A DNA stretch of 64,000 bases. It comes from Aeromicrobium phoceense (GTDB lineage Bacteria > Actinomycetota > Actinomycetes > Propionibacteriales > Nocardioidaceae). Positions within the stretch are counted from its first letter, which is position 1. Each line of letters starts with the position of its first letter. The DNA lies in the NCBI RefSeq assembly GCF_013868155.1, contig NZ_JACEOG010000001.1, forward strand, positions 806,001-870,000. The letters are read 5' to 3'. The translations under genes were made by a program, and so were the position numbers. The notes under the pieces are model-generated. The model made no database searches. It saw only the letters and a program-made list of their open reading frames with translations, and was not told where the DNA came from. Positions 25,379 to 33,698 of the stretch are shown in pieces.

Positions 25379-26430
25379 CGGTCGCACTCGACCTGACCGC
25401 CCTCGGCGGCTGGATGCGTGGCCGCGGCGTCGACGTGGGCGGGACGATCTCCGCGACCCGCGTCGGCCGCGGCCAGTCCAACCTGACGTACCGCCTCGAG
25501 GACGAGGGGGGCCGGACGTGGATCGCGCGCCGGCCCCCGCTCGGCGAGCTGCTCGCGTCGGCGCACGACGTGGTGCGCGAGCACCGCATCCTCGCTGCGC
25601 TGCAGGACACTCCCGTCCCCGTCCCCGGGCTCGTCGGGGTGAGCGAGGACGAGCGGGTCGCCGACGTGCCCGTCGTCGTGATGGAGCACGTCGACGGCAT
25701 CGTGCTGGACCAGATGGAGATCGCCGAGTCGCTCACCCTCGACGCCCGTCGCCGGCTGGGACTCGAGATCGCTCGCACGCTCGCGGCGATCCACGCGGTC
25801 GACGTCGACGCGGTCGGACTCGGCGACCTGGCGTCGCGGTCGTCCTACGCGGAGCGCCAGCTCAAGCGCTGGTCCCGCCAGTTCGAGGCGAGCAGGACCG
25901 TCGAGCGACCCGACCTCGACGCGCTGACCGCGCTGCTGCACGACCACGTCCCGCCGCCGGGCGACCTGTCCCTCGTGCACGGGGACTTCCACATCCGCAA
26001 CGTGATCGTCGACGGCGAGGACGGCACCGTGCGCACCGTCCTGGACTGGGAGCTGTCGACCCTGGGCGACCCGATGGCCGACATCGGCAGCACCCTGGCG
26101 TACTGGCCCGAGGCCGGCGAGGCCCCCAGTGGGCTGTTCGCGGCCTCGACCCTGCCGGGCTTCCCCACCCGCGACGAGCTGGCACAGGCCTACCTCGACG
26201 CCTCCGGGCGGGACGGCGGGACGCTCGCCTTCTGGCACGTCCTGGGCATCTGGAAGGTCGCGATCATCAGCGAGGGCGTCTACCGGCGCACCCTCGACAA
26301 CCCGGCGAACACCGCCGAGGGCGGCGCGCCCACCCCCGAACGCATCCAGGGCGTCATCGACCACGCCTGGCACGTCGCCGAGACGACCGGACTCGCCGGT
26401 CGCCTCACCACCCCGAGAGGACGTCCATGA
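25375..26430 (+). CDS. APH-fold phosphotransferase (LvaA/ACAD11-kinase type)
   Basis: 351 residues. The aminoglycoside-phosphotransferase-like kinase fold is clear: Gly-rich start (GRGQSNLTYRLED), ATP Lys region WIARRPPLGELL, the Brenner motif LVHGDFHIRNVIV with catalytic Asp204, and the metal Asp224 in LDWELSTLGDP. The PPLG and LGDPMADIG blocks are typical of the acyl-CoA-metabolism group fused to ACAD in mammals and separate in bacteria, not of drug-resistance enzymes. Expected role: ATP-dependent phosphorylation of the 4-hydroxy group of a hydroxyacyl-CoA. A small LvaB-like partner was not recognised. GTG start coupled to the SDR stop. Confidence 0.87.
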   Translation: MTVALDLTALGGWMRGRGVDVGGTISATRVGRGQSNLTYRLEDEGGRTWIARRPPLGELLASAHDVVREHRILAALQDTPVPVPGLVGVSEDERVADVPVVVMEHVDGIVLDQMEIAESLTLDARRRLGLEIARTLAAIHAVDVDAVGLGDLASRSSYAERQLKRWSRQFEASRTVERPDLDALTALLHDHVPPPGDLSLVHGDFHIRNVIVDGEDGTVRTVLDWELSTLGDPMADIGSTLAYWPEAGEAPSGLFAASTLPGFPTRDELAQAYLDASGRDGGTLAFWHVLGIWKVAIISEGVYRRTLDNPANTAEGGAPTPERIQGVIDHAWHVAETTGLAGRLTTPRGRP

Positions 26431-27389
26431 CCGAGAACGCCGCCCCCGACACCGAGGCCGTCCTGGCCGACTCGCCCAAGAACTGGGGCAAGTGGGGCCC
26501 CGACGACGAGGTGGGCTCGCTGAACTACCTCGGCCCGCAGGAGGCCGTGCGCGGCGCCGCGGCCATCGTCTCGGGCGAGAGCTTCACGCTGCAGGTCCCG
26601 ATGGGTGACCCCGGTGGCGATCCGGTGTGGCCGGGACGCGAGCCGATCCAGCGCCAGAACATCATGGACGAGGGCTTCTTCCAGCGCGGCGAGGGCGACG
26701 AGACGCCCGGCGGCGCGCACTACGCCGACGACAAGGCGACGATCTTCCTGCAGGCGTCCACGCAGTACGACGCCCTCGGCCACGTCTGGATCGGCGGCAA
26801 GATCTGGAACGGCTTCGACGCCACGGAGACCGTCGGCGAGATGCGCAAGGCCTCGGTGCTGCCCATCGCGCAGAAGGGCATCGTCGGTCGCGGCATCCTC
26901 ATCGACATGGCCCGCCACCGCGGGAAGGCGCACCTGGACAAGGGCGAGACGTTCACGCACGAGGACCTCCTCGAGGCAGCGAAGGCCCAGGGTCAGGAGA
27001 TCGAGCCGCGTGACGTCCTGCTGATCCGGACCGGTTTCATCGGGCACTGGTACGAGACGACCCCCGAGGACTTCTACGCCGACTTCTGCGAGCCGGGCCT
27101 GACCTACTCGCCCGAGCTCGTCGAGTGGTTCCAGCAGATGGAGATCCCCAACCTCGTCACCGACACGATCGCGAACGAGGTCACGATGGATCCGAACCAC
27201 GGCGTGGTGCTGCCGCTGCACAGTGCGCTGATGCGGAACCTCGGCGTCACCTTCACCGAGATCGCGTGGCTGGACGACCTCGCCGCCGCGTGCGCGGCGG
27301 ACGGACGGTGGACGTTCCTCTACACGGCCGCGCCGCTCAAGGTGGTCGGCGGCACCGGTGCCCCCGTGAACCCGGTGGTGATCCGGTGA
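26427..27389 (+). CDS. Cyclase-family (kynurenine-formamidase-like) metal hydrolase
   Basis: 320 residues, start overlapping the kinase stop (ATGA). The cyclase family (PF04199) is indicated by WGPDDEVGSLNYLGP at the N-terminus, the metal-site region QYDALGHVWIGG, and the late block TIANEVTMDPNHGVVLPLHSAL with a second His set. Members hydrolyse cyclic amides, formamides or lactone-like substrates using a divalent metal. As the last gene of the ligase-to-cyclase operon, it could open or form a ring in the substrate. The first metal motif is the D-x-L-G-H variant of this subfamily rather than HxGTHxD. Confidence 0.85.
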   Translation: MTENAAPDTEAVLADSPKNWGKWGPDDEVGSLNYLGPQEAVRGAAAIVSGESFTLQVPMGDPGGDPVWPGREPIQRQNIMDEGFFQRGEGDETPGGAHYADDKATIFLQASTQYDALGHVWIGGKIWNGFDATETVGEMRKASVLPIAQKGIVGRGILIDMARHRGKAHLDKGETFTHEDLLEAAKAQGQEIEPRDVLLIRTGFIGHWYETTPEDFYADFCEPGLTYSPELVEWFQQMEIPNLVTDTIANEVTMDPNHGVVLPLHSALMRNLGVTFTEIAWLDDLAAACAADGRWTFLYTAAPLKVVGGTGAPVNPVVIR

Positions 27390-27434
27390 GCCCGGTCACG
27401 TCGAGCACTACCGCACAGTAGGATCGGTGACGTC

Positions 27435-28124
27435 ATGAGCGAAGTGGAAGCAGAGGACGTCGTCCGCGAGCTGCCGACCCTGGTCGACACCTCCCGCGTC
27501 CGGGAGATGCCCACCACGGCCCGCGGCGTGCGCACGCGCGCCGCCCTGGTCGCCACCGCCCGGAGCGTGTTCGAGCGGGACGGGTTCATCAACTCGCGCC
27601 TCGCCGACATCACCGCCGGGGCGAACTGCTCGATCGGCACGTTCTACACCTACTTCGACAGCAAGGAGGAGATCTTCACCGCTGTCATGCAGGCGGCGGC
27701 CGACGACATGCTCCACCCCGGGCTGCCGCGGGTGGACGACGACCTCAGCAACGTGGCGGCGATCCTCGACGCCAGCAACCGGGCGTACGTCGAGGCGTAC
27801 AAGCGCAACGCCAAGCTGAACCTGCTGCTCGAGCAGGTCGCGACGATCGACCCGAACTTCCGCCAGCTGCGCCTCGAGCGGGCCAAGGCGTTCGCCGAGC
27901 GCAACGCGCGGTGGATCAAGCGGCTCCAGGACGCGGGCTACGCCAACCCCGAGCTCGATCCGTACATGACGGCGCGGGCGCTCTCGCCCATCCTCGGCCG
28001 CCTGGCGTACCACGTGTACGCCCTCGAGGAGCCGGGCATGAGCGACGACGCGATCGTCCAGACCGCGACGCGGGTCTGGCTCGACGCGCTGGGCGTCCCG
28101 CTCGACGGCTCCAAGCGCGCCTGA
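27435..28124 (+). CDS. TetR/AcrR-family transcriptional regulator
   Basis: 229 residues. The N-terminal HTH lies about residues 35-80: RAALVATARSVFERDGF, then LADITAGANCSIGTFYTYFDSKEEIF, the classic recognition helix and YF motif. The C-terminal ligand domain is helical, with no assignable ligand. It follows the catabolic operon after 45 nt, with a TAGGAT box at 27419. It is the only regulator inside the 15.9-34.5 kb locus, so it is the best candidate to bind the 20-bp boxes; its own promoter lacks a clear box. It is convergent with the nitroreductase gene. Confidence 0.9.
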   Translation: MSEVEAEDVVRELPTLVDTSRVREMPTTARGVRTRAALVATARSVFERDGFINSRLADITAGANCSIGTFYTYFDSKEEIFTAVMQAAADDMLHPGLPRVDDDLSNVAAILDASNRAYVEAYKRNAKLNLLLEQVATIDPNFRQLRLERAKAFAERNARWIKRLQDAGYANPELDPYMTARALSPILGRLAYHVYALEEPGMSDDAIVQTATRVWLDALGVPLDGSKRA

Positions 28125-28138
28125 CGCGGCTCGGTCGA

Positions 28139-28157
28139 ATCCGACGCTCAGTCGGAT
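28139..28157. terminator. Short hairpin between convergent TetR and nitroreductase genes
   Basis: ATCCGAC and GTCGGAT form a perfect 7-bp stem around GCTCA. A near-repeat of the ACGCTCAGTCG unit follows immediately (28161-28171), so the 28133-28181 stretch is a small tandem repeat. Bidirectional termination is plausible but the stem is short. Confidence 0.45.
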
Positions 28158-28164
28158 CCCACGC

Positions 28165-28917
28165 TCAGTCGAATCCGACGAACCTGGCAACGTCGTCCAC
28201 CGACTCGCGCGCCGAGCGCACGTGGTTGGCGGCGAAGTCCTCGTCCGGGTAGCCCAGCGCGACCGCCGTGAAGATCACGTGGTCGTCGGGGATGCCGGCC
28301 TCGCGGCGGACCGCGGCGCCCTGCATGATGCCCTGGCTGTTGATGACGGTGCCCAGTCCGCGCGACCACGCCGACAGCACGAGGGCGTGGACGACGGCGC
28401 CGAGGTCGAAGTGCGCGATGGGGCTCACGGCCTCGAGGCTGCGATCGTGCGCGATGACGATGGACACGGGCGCGTCGAACTGACGGAACCCCCGCATCGT
28501 CCAGTCGAGGCGGGCCTCCTGGTCCTCGCGGGCGATCCCCATCGCGCCGAAGAGGCGCTTGGCGATGTCGACCTGGCGGTCGCGGTGCACGCCCTCGTAG
28601 CGCTCGGCCACGGTCACGTCGCGCTGGATCGGGGCGCCGGCCAGCATGAGGCGCGTGTTCTCCTCGCGGATGCGGTCGAGGACCTCGCCCGACAGGACGT
28701 GGAACTTCCACGGCTGGGTGTTCATCGACGACGGTGAGAGGACGGCCTCGGCCAGGATCTCGCGGATGACCTCGCGGGGCACGGGGTCGGGACGGTAGCC
28801 GCGGATGCTGCGCCGGCTGCGCAGCAGCTCGCCCAGCGAGGCGTCCGTTCCGGCGCCGGTGCTGCCCTCCAGGAGGGACGAGGGCGCGCGGGTGGCCGAG
28901 GCCGCTTCGGAAGTCAT
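28165..28917 (-). CDS. Nitroreductase-family FMN oxidoreductase
   Basis: 250 residues. RSRRSIRGYRPDPVPREVI and SPSSMNTQPWKFHVLSG give the FMN-binding motifs, and IFTAVALGYPDEDFAANHV is the C-terminal family signature. I choose the ATG at 28917 (MTSEAASATR); an upstream ATG at 28929 would lie inside the 20-bp regulon box. It is transcribed divergently from the hydrolase at 28993, with the box at 28921-28940 between them, so both genes are likely controlled together. It would supply an NAD(P)H-dependent reduction, for example of a quinone, nitro or enone group; the substrate is unknown. Confidence 0.87.
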   Translation of the reverse strand: MTSEAASATRAPSSLLEGSTGAGTDASLGELLRSRRSIRGYRPDPVPREVIREILAEAVLSPSSMNTQPWKFHVLSGEVLDRIREENTRLMLAGAPIQRDVTVAERYEGVHRDRQVDIAKRLFGAMGIAREDQEARLDWTMRGFRQFDAPVSIVIAHDRSLEAVSPIAHFDLGAVVHALVLSAWSRGLGTVINSQGIMQGAAVRREAGIPDDHVIFTAVALGYPDEDFAANHVRSARESVDDVARFVGFD

Positions 28918-28920
28918 AGG

Positions 28921-28940
28921 TGAAATCATATTCGGTTTCA
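28921..28940. promoter_or_regulatory. 20-bp regulon box (site 3), divergent nitroreductase/hydrolase promoter
   Basis: TGAAATCATATTCGGTTTCA: perfect TGAA/TTCA ends, and the CGGTTTCA half matches 17161 and the reverse strand of 30974. Rightward, TAGTGT at 28944-28949 is a candidate -10 box. Leftward it abuts the nitroreductase start. Confidence 0.7.
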
Positions 28941-28959
28941 GGTTAGTGTGGCGCGAGAC

Positions 28960-28975
28960 AGTGACGCAGGTCACA
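28960..28975 (+). promoter_or_regulatory. Crp/GlxR-like 16-bp site (site 3)
   Basis: AGTGACGCAGGTCACA, one mismatch from TGTGA-N6-TCACA, 17 nt before the hydrolase ATG. Confidence 0.5.
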
Positions 28976-28992
28976 CGAGAGGATCCCCCCAC

Positions 28993-29802
28993 ATGACGAC
29001 GATCAACGCAGCAGGCACGACCTTCCATGTCGAGGACACCGGGGAGGACGACCTCCCCGTGGTGGTCTGCCTCCATTCGCTCTTCCTCGACCACCGCATG
29101 TTCGACGGGCTGGTGGAGGCCGGCCGTGGCCGGTTCCGGTTCGTCCGTCCGGAGTTCCGCGGCCAGGGCGCGAGCGCGCCGGCGGAGTCCGACGAGGTCA
29201 CGATGGAACAGGCCGCGGGCGACACGGCCGCCGTGATGGACGCGCTCGGCCTGCAGGACTCCCTCGTGGTGGCGTCGTCCATGGGCGGCGACGTCGCGGC
29301 CCGGCTGGCCGCCTACCGGCCCGACCTGGTGCGGGCGCTCGTCTTCGTCGGCTCGTCCGTCCGCGGCGAGCCCGCCGAGAAGGTCGAGGAGTACGTGGCG
29401 TTCGCGACGAACGCCGCGCAGCAGGGCTTCGCCGACGACCGGCTGGAGTTCCTCCAGCAGGTCATGCTCGGCCGGTCGACGCTGGCGGACCCGCAGAAGA
29501 AGGACGTCGTGGACCTGTGGTCGGGGCGGATGAGCGAGCTCCCGCCCGAGCTGCTGCCCGCGATGGTGGGGGTCATGCGGCGCAAGGACGCCACACCGCT
29601 GCTGCCCTCGATCGGCGTCCCGGCCCTCGTGGTGTCGGGCGAGGAGTGCCCCGTGCGGCCGCCGGACTGGGCGGCCGAGCTGGCCGACGGCCTGCCCGAC
29701 TCCGAGCTGGTGATGGTGCCGCGGTGCGGGCACAGCCCGCTGCTCGAGGCGCCCGACACGGTGGAGCCGAAGGTGCTGGACTTCCTCGCCGCCCACGCCT
29801 GA
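28993..29802 (+). CDS. Alpha/beta-fold hydrolase
   Basis: 269 residues. The oxyanion strand VVVCLHSLFLDHRMFDGL is followed by the nucleophile elbow in ASSMGGDVAARLAAYRP (Ser near residue 97), an acid region VVSGEECPVRPP and the catalytic His in VPRCGHSPLLEAPD near residue 251. It resembles 3-oxoadipate enol-lactonase and related hydrolases in size and layout, which suits a lactone or ester substrate, but that is inference. It has regulon site 3 upstream and a strong terminator downstream, so it is a single-gene unit. It is similar in layout to the hydrolase at 33699, also boxed. Confidence 0.87.
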   Translation: MTTINAAGTTFHVEDTGEDDLPVVVCLHSLFLDHRMFDGLVEAGRGRFRFVRPEFRGQGASAPAESDEVTMEQAAGDTAAVMDALGLQDSLVVASSMGGDVAARLAAYRPDLVRALVFVGSSVRGEPAEKVEEYVAFATNAAQQGFADDRLEFLQQVMLGRSTLADPQKKDVVDLWSGRMSELPPELLPAMVGVMRRKDATPLLPSIGVPALVVSGEECPVRPPDWAAELADGLPDSELVMVPRCGHSPLLEAPDTVEPKVLDFLAAHA

Positions 29803-29808
29803 CGCACG

Positions 29809-29842
29809 ACGGCGCCGGAGCGATCTCTCGCTCCGGCGCCGT
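29809..29842. terminator. Strong hairpin between convergent hydrolase and MDR reductase
   Basis: ACGGCGCCGGAGCG and CGCTCCGGCGCCGT form a perfect 14-bp stem with a 6-nt loop, followed by TTTG. It lies between two convergent stop codons and can serve both. Confidence 0.85.
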
Positions 29843-29855
29843 TTGCGTGGGTCGG

Positions 29856-30857
29856 TCAGGCGACCTTGAGGACCAGCTTGCCGGTGTTGCGACCCTCGAA
29901 GAGGCCGAGCAGCGTCTCGCCGAACTTCTCGACGCCACCCTCCACGACCGTCTCGCGGGCGACGAGCTTGCCCGAGGAGATCAGCTCGGACATGTCGGCG
30001 ATGGCCGCCGCGTCCTTCTCCGGGTAGTCGAACACGAGGAAGCCCTGCATCTTCGCGCGGAAGACGAGCAGCGACATGTAGCGCTTCGGGCCGGGCGCCA
30101 ACTTCTCGTCGTTGTAGGTCGAGACGGCGCCGCAGATGATCACGCGGGCACCGTGGCGCAGGTTCGCCAGCGCGGCGTCGAGGATGTCGCCACCGACGTT
30201 GTCGAAGAAGATGTCGATGCCCTTCGGGGCGATCTCGCGCAGGCGCTTGAGCACGTTCTCGTTCTTGTAGTCGATCGCCTCGTCGAAGCCGATCTCCTTG
30301 AGCCACGCGCACTTCTCGGCGCCACCGGCGATGCCGATCACGGTGCAGCCCTTGGCCTTGGCCAGCTGGCCGGCCACGCTGCCGACCGCGCCCGCGGCGG
30401 CGGAGATGACGACGATGTCGCCCTCCTTCATCTCGCCGACCTCGTGGAGGCCGTGGTAGGCGGTGAGGCCGGGCATGCCCAGGGCACCGAGCCACGTGGC
30501 GGGACCCACCTGCGAGGTGTCGATCTTCTGGACGCCGTCGCCGTTGCTGATGGCGTACTCGGTGACGCCGAAGGTGCCGGTGACGGCGTCGCCCTCCGCG
30601 AAGTCGGGGTGGTTCGACTCGACGACCGTGCCGGTGCCGGCCGCGCGCATGACCTCACCGATCTGGACGGGAGGCACGTACGAGCGCACGTCGTTCAGCC
30701 AACCGCGCATCGCGGGGTCGAGCGAGATGTGGTCGATCTTCACCAGGAACTCGCCGTCCGCGGGTGCGGGGAGGTCGACCTCCTCGGTCGCCCAGGTGCT
30801 GTCGTCGGGCAGTCCCGAGGGGCGCTGGGCGAGGGTGGTGCGCTTGGTGGTGGTCAT
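29856..30857 (-). CDS. NADP-dependent MDR oxidoreductase (prostaglandin-reductase/CurA-like)
   Basis: 333 residues. The leukotriene-B4-dehydrogenase/CurA branch is clear: DHISLDPAMRGWLNDVRSYVPP near residue 45, GMPGLTAYHGL, ISAAAGAVGSVAGQLAKAKG as the NADP loop and FFDNVGGDILDAAL. Such enzymes reduce the double bond of conjugated enones and similar compounds. ATG at 30857 has TACGGT 8 nt upstream. It is divergent from the phosphotriesterase gene with regulon site 4 between them, so it may belong to the regulon, although the box is about 117 nt upstream. Confidence 0.9.
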   Translation of the reverse strand: MTTTKRTTLAQRPSGLPDDSTWATEEVDLPAPADGEFLVKIDHISLDPAMRGWLNDVRSYVPPVQIGEVMRAAGTGTVVESNHPDFAEGDAVTGTFGVTEYAISNGDGVQKIDTSQVGPATWLGALGMPGLTAYHGLHEVGEMKEGDIVVISAAAGAVGSVAGQLAKAKGCTVIGIAGGAEKCAWLKEIGFDEAIDYKNENVLKRLREIAPKGIDIFFDNVGGDILDAALANLRHGARVIICGAVSTYNDEKLAPGPKRYMSLLVFRAKMQGFLVFDYPEKDAAAIADMSELISSGKLVARETVVEGGVEKFGETLLGLFEGRNTGKLVLKVA

Positions 30858-30973
30858 GCTTCACGACCGTACTCGGTCGCACGGACGGGGCCCATGGGAC
30901 TGGAGATAGCAGGCGTTGCGCGGGGTCGCAGCGCGGAGGAGGCGGCCATCGGGAATTCCTCTCGAAAGACAGT

Positions 30974-30993
30974 TGAAACCGGACTCAAATTCA
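30974..30993. promoter_or_regulatory. 20-bp regulon box (site 4), phosphotriesterase promoter
   Basis: TGAAACCGGACTCAAATTCA, which on the reverse strand reads TGAATTTGAGTCCGGTTTCA and aligns base for base with 15925 and 28921. A TACGCT -10-like box starts 1 nt downstream (30995). Confidence 0.7.
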
Positions 30994-31013
30994 GTACGCT
31001 GTGATCCTAGGGG

Positions 31014-31029
31014 TGTGACACAAGCCACA
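31014..31029 (+). promoter_or_regulatory. Crp/GlxR-like 16-bp site (site 4)
   Basis: TGTGACACAAGCCACA, one mismatch from TGTGA-N6-TCACA, lying between the boxed promoter and the AAGGAG ribosome site of the gene at 31055. Confidence 0.5.
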
Positions 31030-31054
31030 TCAACTGATCATCCAAGGAGTGCGC

Positions 31055-32014
31055 ATGGCGACTGTCCAGACCGTCAAGGGTCCGATCGACAGCTCAGAGC
31101 TGGGCCGGACCCTGGTCCACGAGCACGTCTTCGTCCTGGGCGAGGAGTTCCGCATCAACTACGCCGGGGACTGGGACGAGGACCAGAAGGTCGCCGATGC
31201 CGTGCGTGACCTCAACGACCTCAAGTCGGCGGGCATCGACACGATCTTCGATCCCACCGTGCTCGGCCTGGGCCGGTACATCCCGCGCATCCAGAAGGTC
31301 GCCGCCCAGACCGACCTCAACATCGTCGTGGCGACCGGCCTCTACACCTACAACGACCTCCCGCACCAGTTCGAGCACCGCGGCCCCGGCCTGCTGTTCG
31401 ACCAGCCGGAGCCCCTCGTCGAGATGTTCCTCAAGGACATCAACGAGGGCATCGCCGACACGGGCGTGAAGGCGGCGTTCCTCAAGTGCGTCATCGAGGA
31501 GCCGGGCCTGACGCCGGGGGTCGAGCGCGTCATGCGCGCCGTCGGGCAGACCAGCTCGCAGACCGGTGCCCCCGTCACGGTGCACACCAACCCGCACACC
31601 CGCTCGGGCCTCGTGGCCCAGAAGGTCCTGGGGGAGGAGGGCGTCGATCCCAGCAAGATCGTGCTCGGCCACTCCGGTGACTCCGACGACGTCGACTACC
31701 TGTCGGAGCTGGCGGAGAACGGCTCGCTGCTGGGCATGGACCGCTTCGGCCTGGACGTCTACCTGTCCACCGAGAAGCGCGTCGACACGATCGTCGAGCT
31801 GGTGCGCCGCGGCTACGTCGAGAAGATCACGCTCGCCCACGACGCGTCGTGCTACATCGACTACTTCAAGCCCGAGGACAAGGTCGAGATGCAGCCGAAC
31901 TGGAACTTCCGGCACATCCCCGACGACGTCGTGCCGATGCTGCTGGAGAAGGGCCTCAGCGAGGACGACGTCGACGCGATGCTGGTGAAGAACCCGCGCC
32001 GCTACTTCGAGTGA
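31055..32014 (+). CDS. Phosphotriesterase-family (PLL/PHP-like) metal hydrolase
   Basis: 319 residues, ATG at 31055 with AAGGAG 5 nt upstream; a GTG 6 nt earlier is in frame but overlaps the ribosome site. The binuclear-metal amidohydrolase ligands are visible: HxH in LVHEHVF, bridging Lys in AAFLKCVIEEPG, His in VTVHTNPHTRSG, His in IVLGHSGDSDD and Asp in ITLAHDASCY. Many family members hydrolyse lactones rather than phosphotriesters, which would suit a lactone/hydroxyacid locus. It has its own box and Crp-like site upstream and a terminator downstream. The lactonase suggestion is inference; the metal site is seen. Confidence 0.9.
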   Translation: MATVQTVKGPIDSSELGRTLVHEHVFVLGEEFRINYAGDWDEDQKVADAVRDLNDLKSAGIDTIFDPTVLGLGRYIPRIQKVAAQTDLNIVVATGLYTYNDLPHQFEHRGPGLLFDQPEPLVEMFLKDINEGIADTGVKAAFLKCVIEEPGLTPGVERVMRAVGQTSSQTGAPVTVHTNPHTRSGLVAQKVLGEEGVDPSKIVLGHSGDSDDVDYLSELAENGSLLGMDRFGLDVYLSTEKRVDTIVELVRRGYVEKITLAHDASCYIDYFKPEDKVEMQPNWNFRHIPDDVVPMLLEKGLSEDDVDAMLVKNPRRYFE

Positions 32015-32031
32015 TCCTCCCACTCGGATCG

Positions 32032-32062
32032 GCAGGGCCCCGGCGACGAGCCGGGGCCCTGC
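32032..32062 (+). terminator. Hairpin terminator after the phosphotriesterase gene
   Basis: GCAGGGCCCCGGC pairs perfectly with GCCGGGGCCCTGC (13 bp) around a 5-nt loop, 17 nt after the stop codon. No T tract. Confidence 0.75.
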
Positions 32063-32224
32063 TGTGCGGGGAGTCGAGGGTCACGTCGTCAGGATGGGGC
32101 CTCCGGGGCGCCCGGCTGCTAGGCTCGAAAGGTGAACGCGCCCTTCGCGCGCTGTTCCGGCCCGACGATGTAGCGCGGAAATCGCGTCCCTGGCAAGCGG
32201 GCACCCTTCAGTGATTGAGACCCC

Positions 32225-33634
32225 TTGACCCAGATTGACCGCAGCCCTGCGCTGCCCACGTTCAACGACTTCAACCTCCCCGACGGCCTCGTGCGCAAGC
32301 TCGCACAGCAGGAGATCGTCAACCCCAGCCCCATCCAGCAGGCCGTCCTCCCGGCCGCCCTCGAGGGCCGCAACGTCCTCGGCCGCGCCCGGACGGGCTC
32401 GGGCAAGACGCTCGCGTTCGGCCTGCCCGTGCTGGCTCGCCTCGCCGGCCGCACGAGCCGCCCCAAGGCGCCGCGCGCGCTGATCCTGCTGCCCACCCGT
32501 GAGCTCGCGATCCAGGTGCACACCGCCCTGCTGCCGCTGGCGCAGAAGATGGGCCTGAAGCACACCACCGTCTACGGCGGCGTGCCGATCAACAAGCAGA
32601 TCAACGCGCTCAAGGGCGGCATTGACATCGTCATCGCCACCCCGGGCCGCCTCACCGACCTGCTCGACCGTCGCTGCCTGACGCTCGACGGCATCGAGAT
32701 CACCGTCCTCGACGAGGCCGACCACCTGTGCGACCTCGGCTTCTTCAAGCCGATCGACGCGCTGCTCGCCCGCACCCCGGCGAACAGCCAGCGCCTGCTG
32801 CTCTCGGCCACGCTCGACGGCGACGTCGACAAGCTGGTGCGCCGTCACCTGCCCCAGCACGCACTGTTCGAGGTCGACTCGACCGACGACAACGTCGAGA
32901 CGATGGAGCACCACGTGCTCGTCACCGAGGCCACCGAGAAGACGCGCACCGCGTACGACCTGCTCAGCGTGAACCCGCGCAGCATCGTCTTCACGCGCAC
33001 CCGCCGCGGCGCCACGCGCCTGGCGAAGCAGCTCACGCAGAAGGGCGTCTCCGCGGTCGACATGCACGGCGACCTCTCGCAGCGCAACCGTGAGCGGAAC
33101 CTGGCCCAGTTCACCCGTGGCGAGGCCACCGTCATCGTCGCCACCGACGTCGCCGCCCGCGGCATCCACGTCGACGGCATCGGCCTGGTCGTGCACTACG
33201 ACGCGCCCGCCGAGCACAAGGCGTACCTCCACCGCTCGGGCCGCACCGCCCGCGCCGGCGAGTCGGGCTCGGTCGTCACGATGACCACCCCCGACGCGCT
33301 CAAGGAGGTCATGACCCTCCAGCGCAAGGCGGGCGTGACCGCTCGTCACCACTACGCGTCCTCGGCCCCGTCGCCGATGACCGCGGCGTCGTTGACGACC
33401 GCGGGCACCGAGGCGCCCGAGCTGCCGGCCGACGGACGCTCGCGCTCCGGCTCCGGCCAGGGTCGCGGCGGTCGCGGCCGCGGTCAGGGCGCCGGTGGCC
33501 AGGGCCGTGGTGGCCAGGGTCGTGGTGGCCAGGGTCGCGGTGGGCCGGGCGGCCGCCCGCAGGGCTCGCGCAGCCCCGGTCGTCGCCGTGACGGTGCGCC
33601 CACGAGCGCGCCCACCAGCTCGCGGAGCAACTGA
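32225..33634 (+). CDS. DEAD-box RNA helicase with RGG-like tail
   Basis: 469 residues. All helicase motifs are present: Q-motif region (NPSPIQQAVLPAAL), ARTGSGKT with Lys61, PTRELAIQV, TPGRLTDLL, VLDEADHLCDLGF with Asp163, SATLD, the RNA-binding and ATPase motifs ATDVAARGIHVDGI and HRSGRTARAGE. The C-terminal about 65 residues are Gly/Arg/Gln-rich with tandem GGQGR units, an RNA-binding tail. The best start is the TTG at 32225, because a stop lies in frame 9 nt upstream and the next candidate would cut into the fold. An RhlE/CshA-like role in RNA unwinding, often cold-induced, is expected from the family. Confidence 0.93.
   Translation: MTQIDRSPALPTFNDFNLPDGLVRKLAQQEIVNPSPIQQAVLPAALEGRNVLGRARTGSGKTLAFGLPVLARLAGRTSRPKAPRALILLPTRELAIQVHTALLPLAQKMGLKHTTVYGGVPINKQINALKGGIDIVIATPGRLTDLLDRRCLTLDGIEITVLDEADHLCDLGFFKPIDALLARTPANSQRLLLSATLDGDVDKLVRRHLPQHALFEVDSTDDNVETMEHHVLVTEATEKTRTAYDLLSVNPRSIVFTRTRRGATRLAKQLTQKGVSAVDMHGDLSQRNRERNLAQFTRGEATVIVATDVAARGIHVDGIGLVVHYDAPAEHKAYLHRSGRTARAGESGSVVTMTTPDALKEVMTLQRKAGVTARHHYASSAPSPMTAASLTTAGTEAPELPADGRSRSGSGQGRGGRGRGQGAGGQGRGGQGRGGQGRGGPGGRPQGSRSPGRRRDGAPTSAPTSSRSN
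33494..33538 (+). repeat. Three tandem 15-bp units in the helicase tail
   Basis: Three near-identical copies of GGTGGCCAGGGTCGT encode consecutive GGQGR pentapeptides. Such in-frame repeats can change copy number by slippage without shifting the frame. Confidence 0.8.
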
Positions 33635-33653
33635 CCTCCGACGCACGACATCC

Positions 33654-33685
33654 ACGAGGGCCCCGGCATCGCGCCGGGGCCCTCG
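33654..33685. terminator. Bidirectional hairpin between helicase and hydrolase
   Basis: ACGAGGGCCCCGGC and GCCGGGGCCCTCGT form a perfect 14-bp stem with a 4-nt loop between two convergent genes. Confidence 0.85.
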
Positions 33686-33698
33686 TGTCATGTCCTGG

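Noticed and set aside
25375..26430. Aminoglycoside resistance gene
   Set aside because: The kinase has the APH fold, but its motifs and operon partners match the acyl-CoA-metabolism group (LvaA/ACAD11-like), not antibiotic phosphotransferases.
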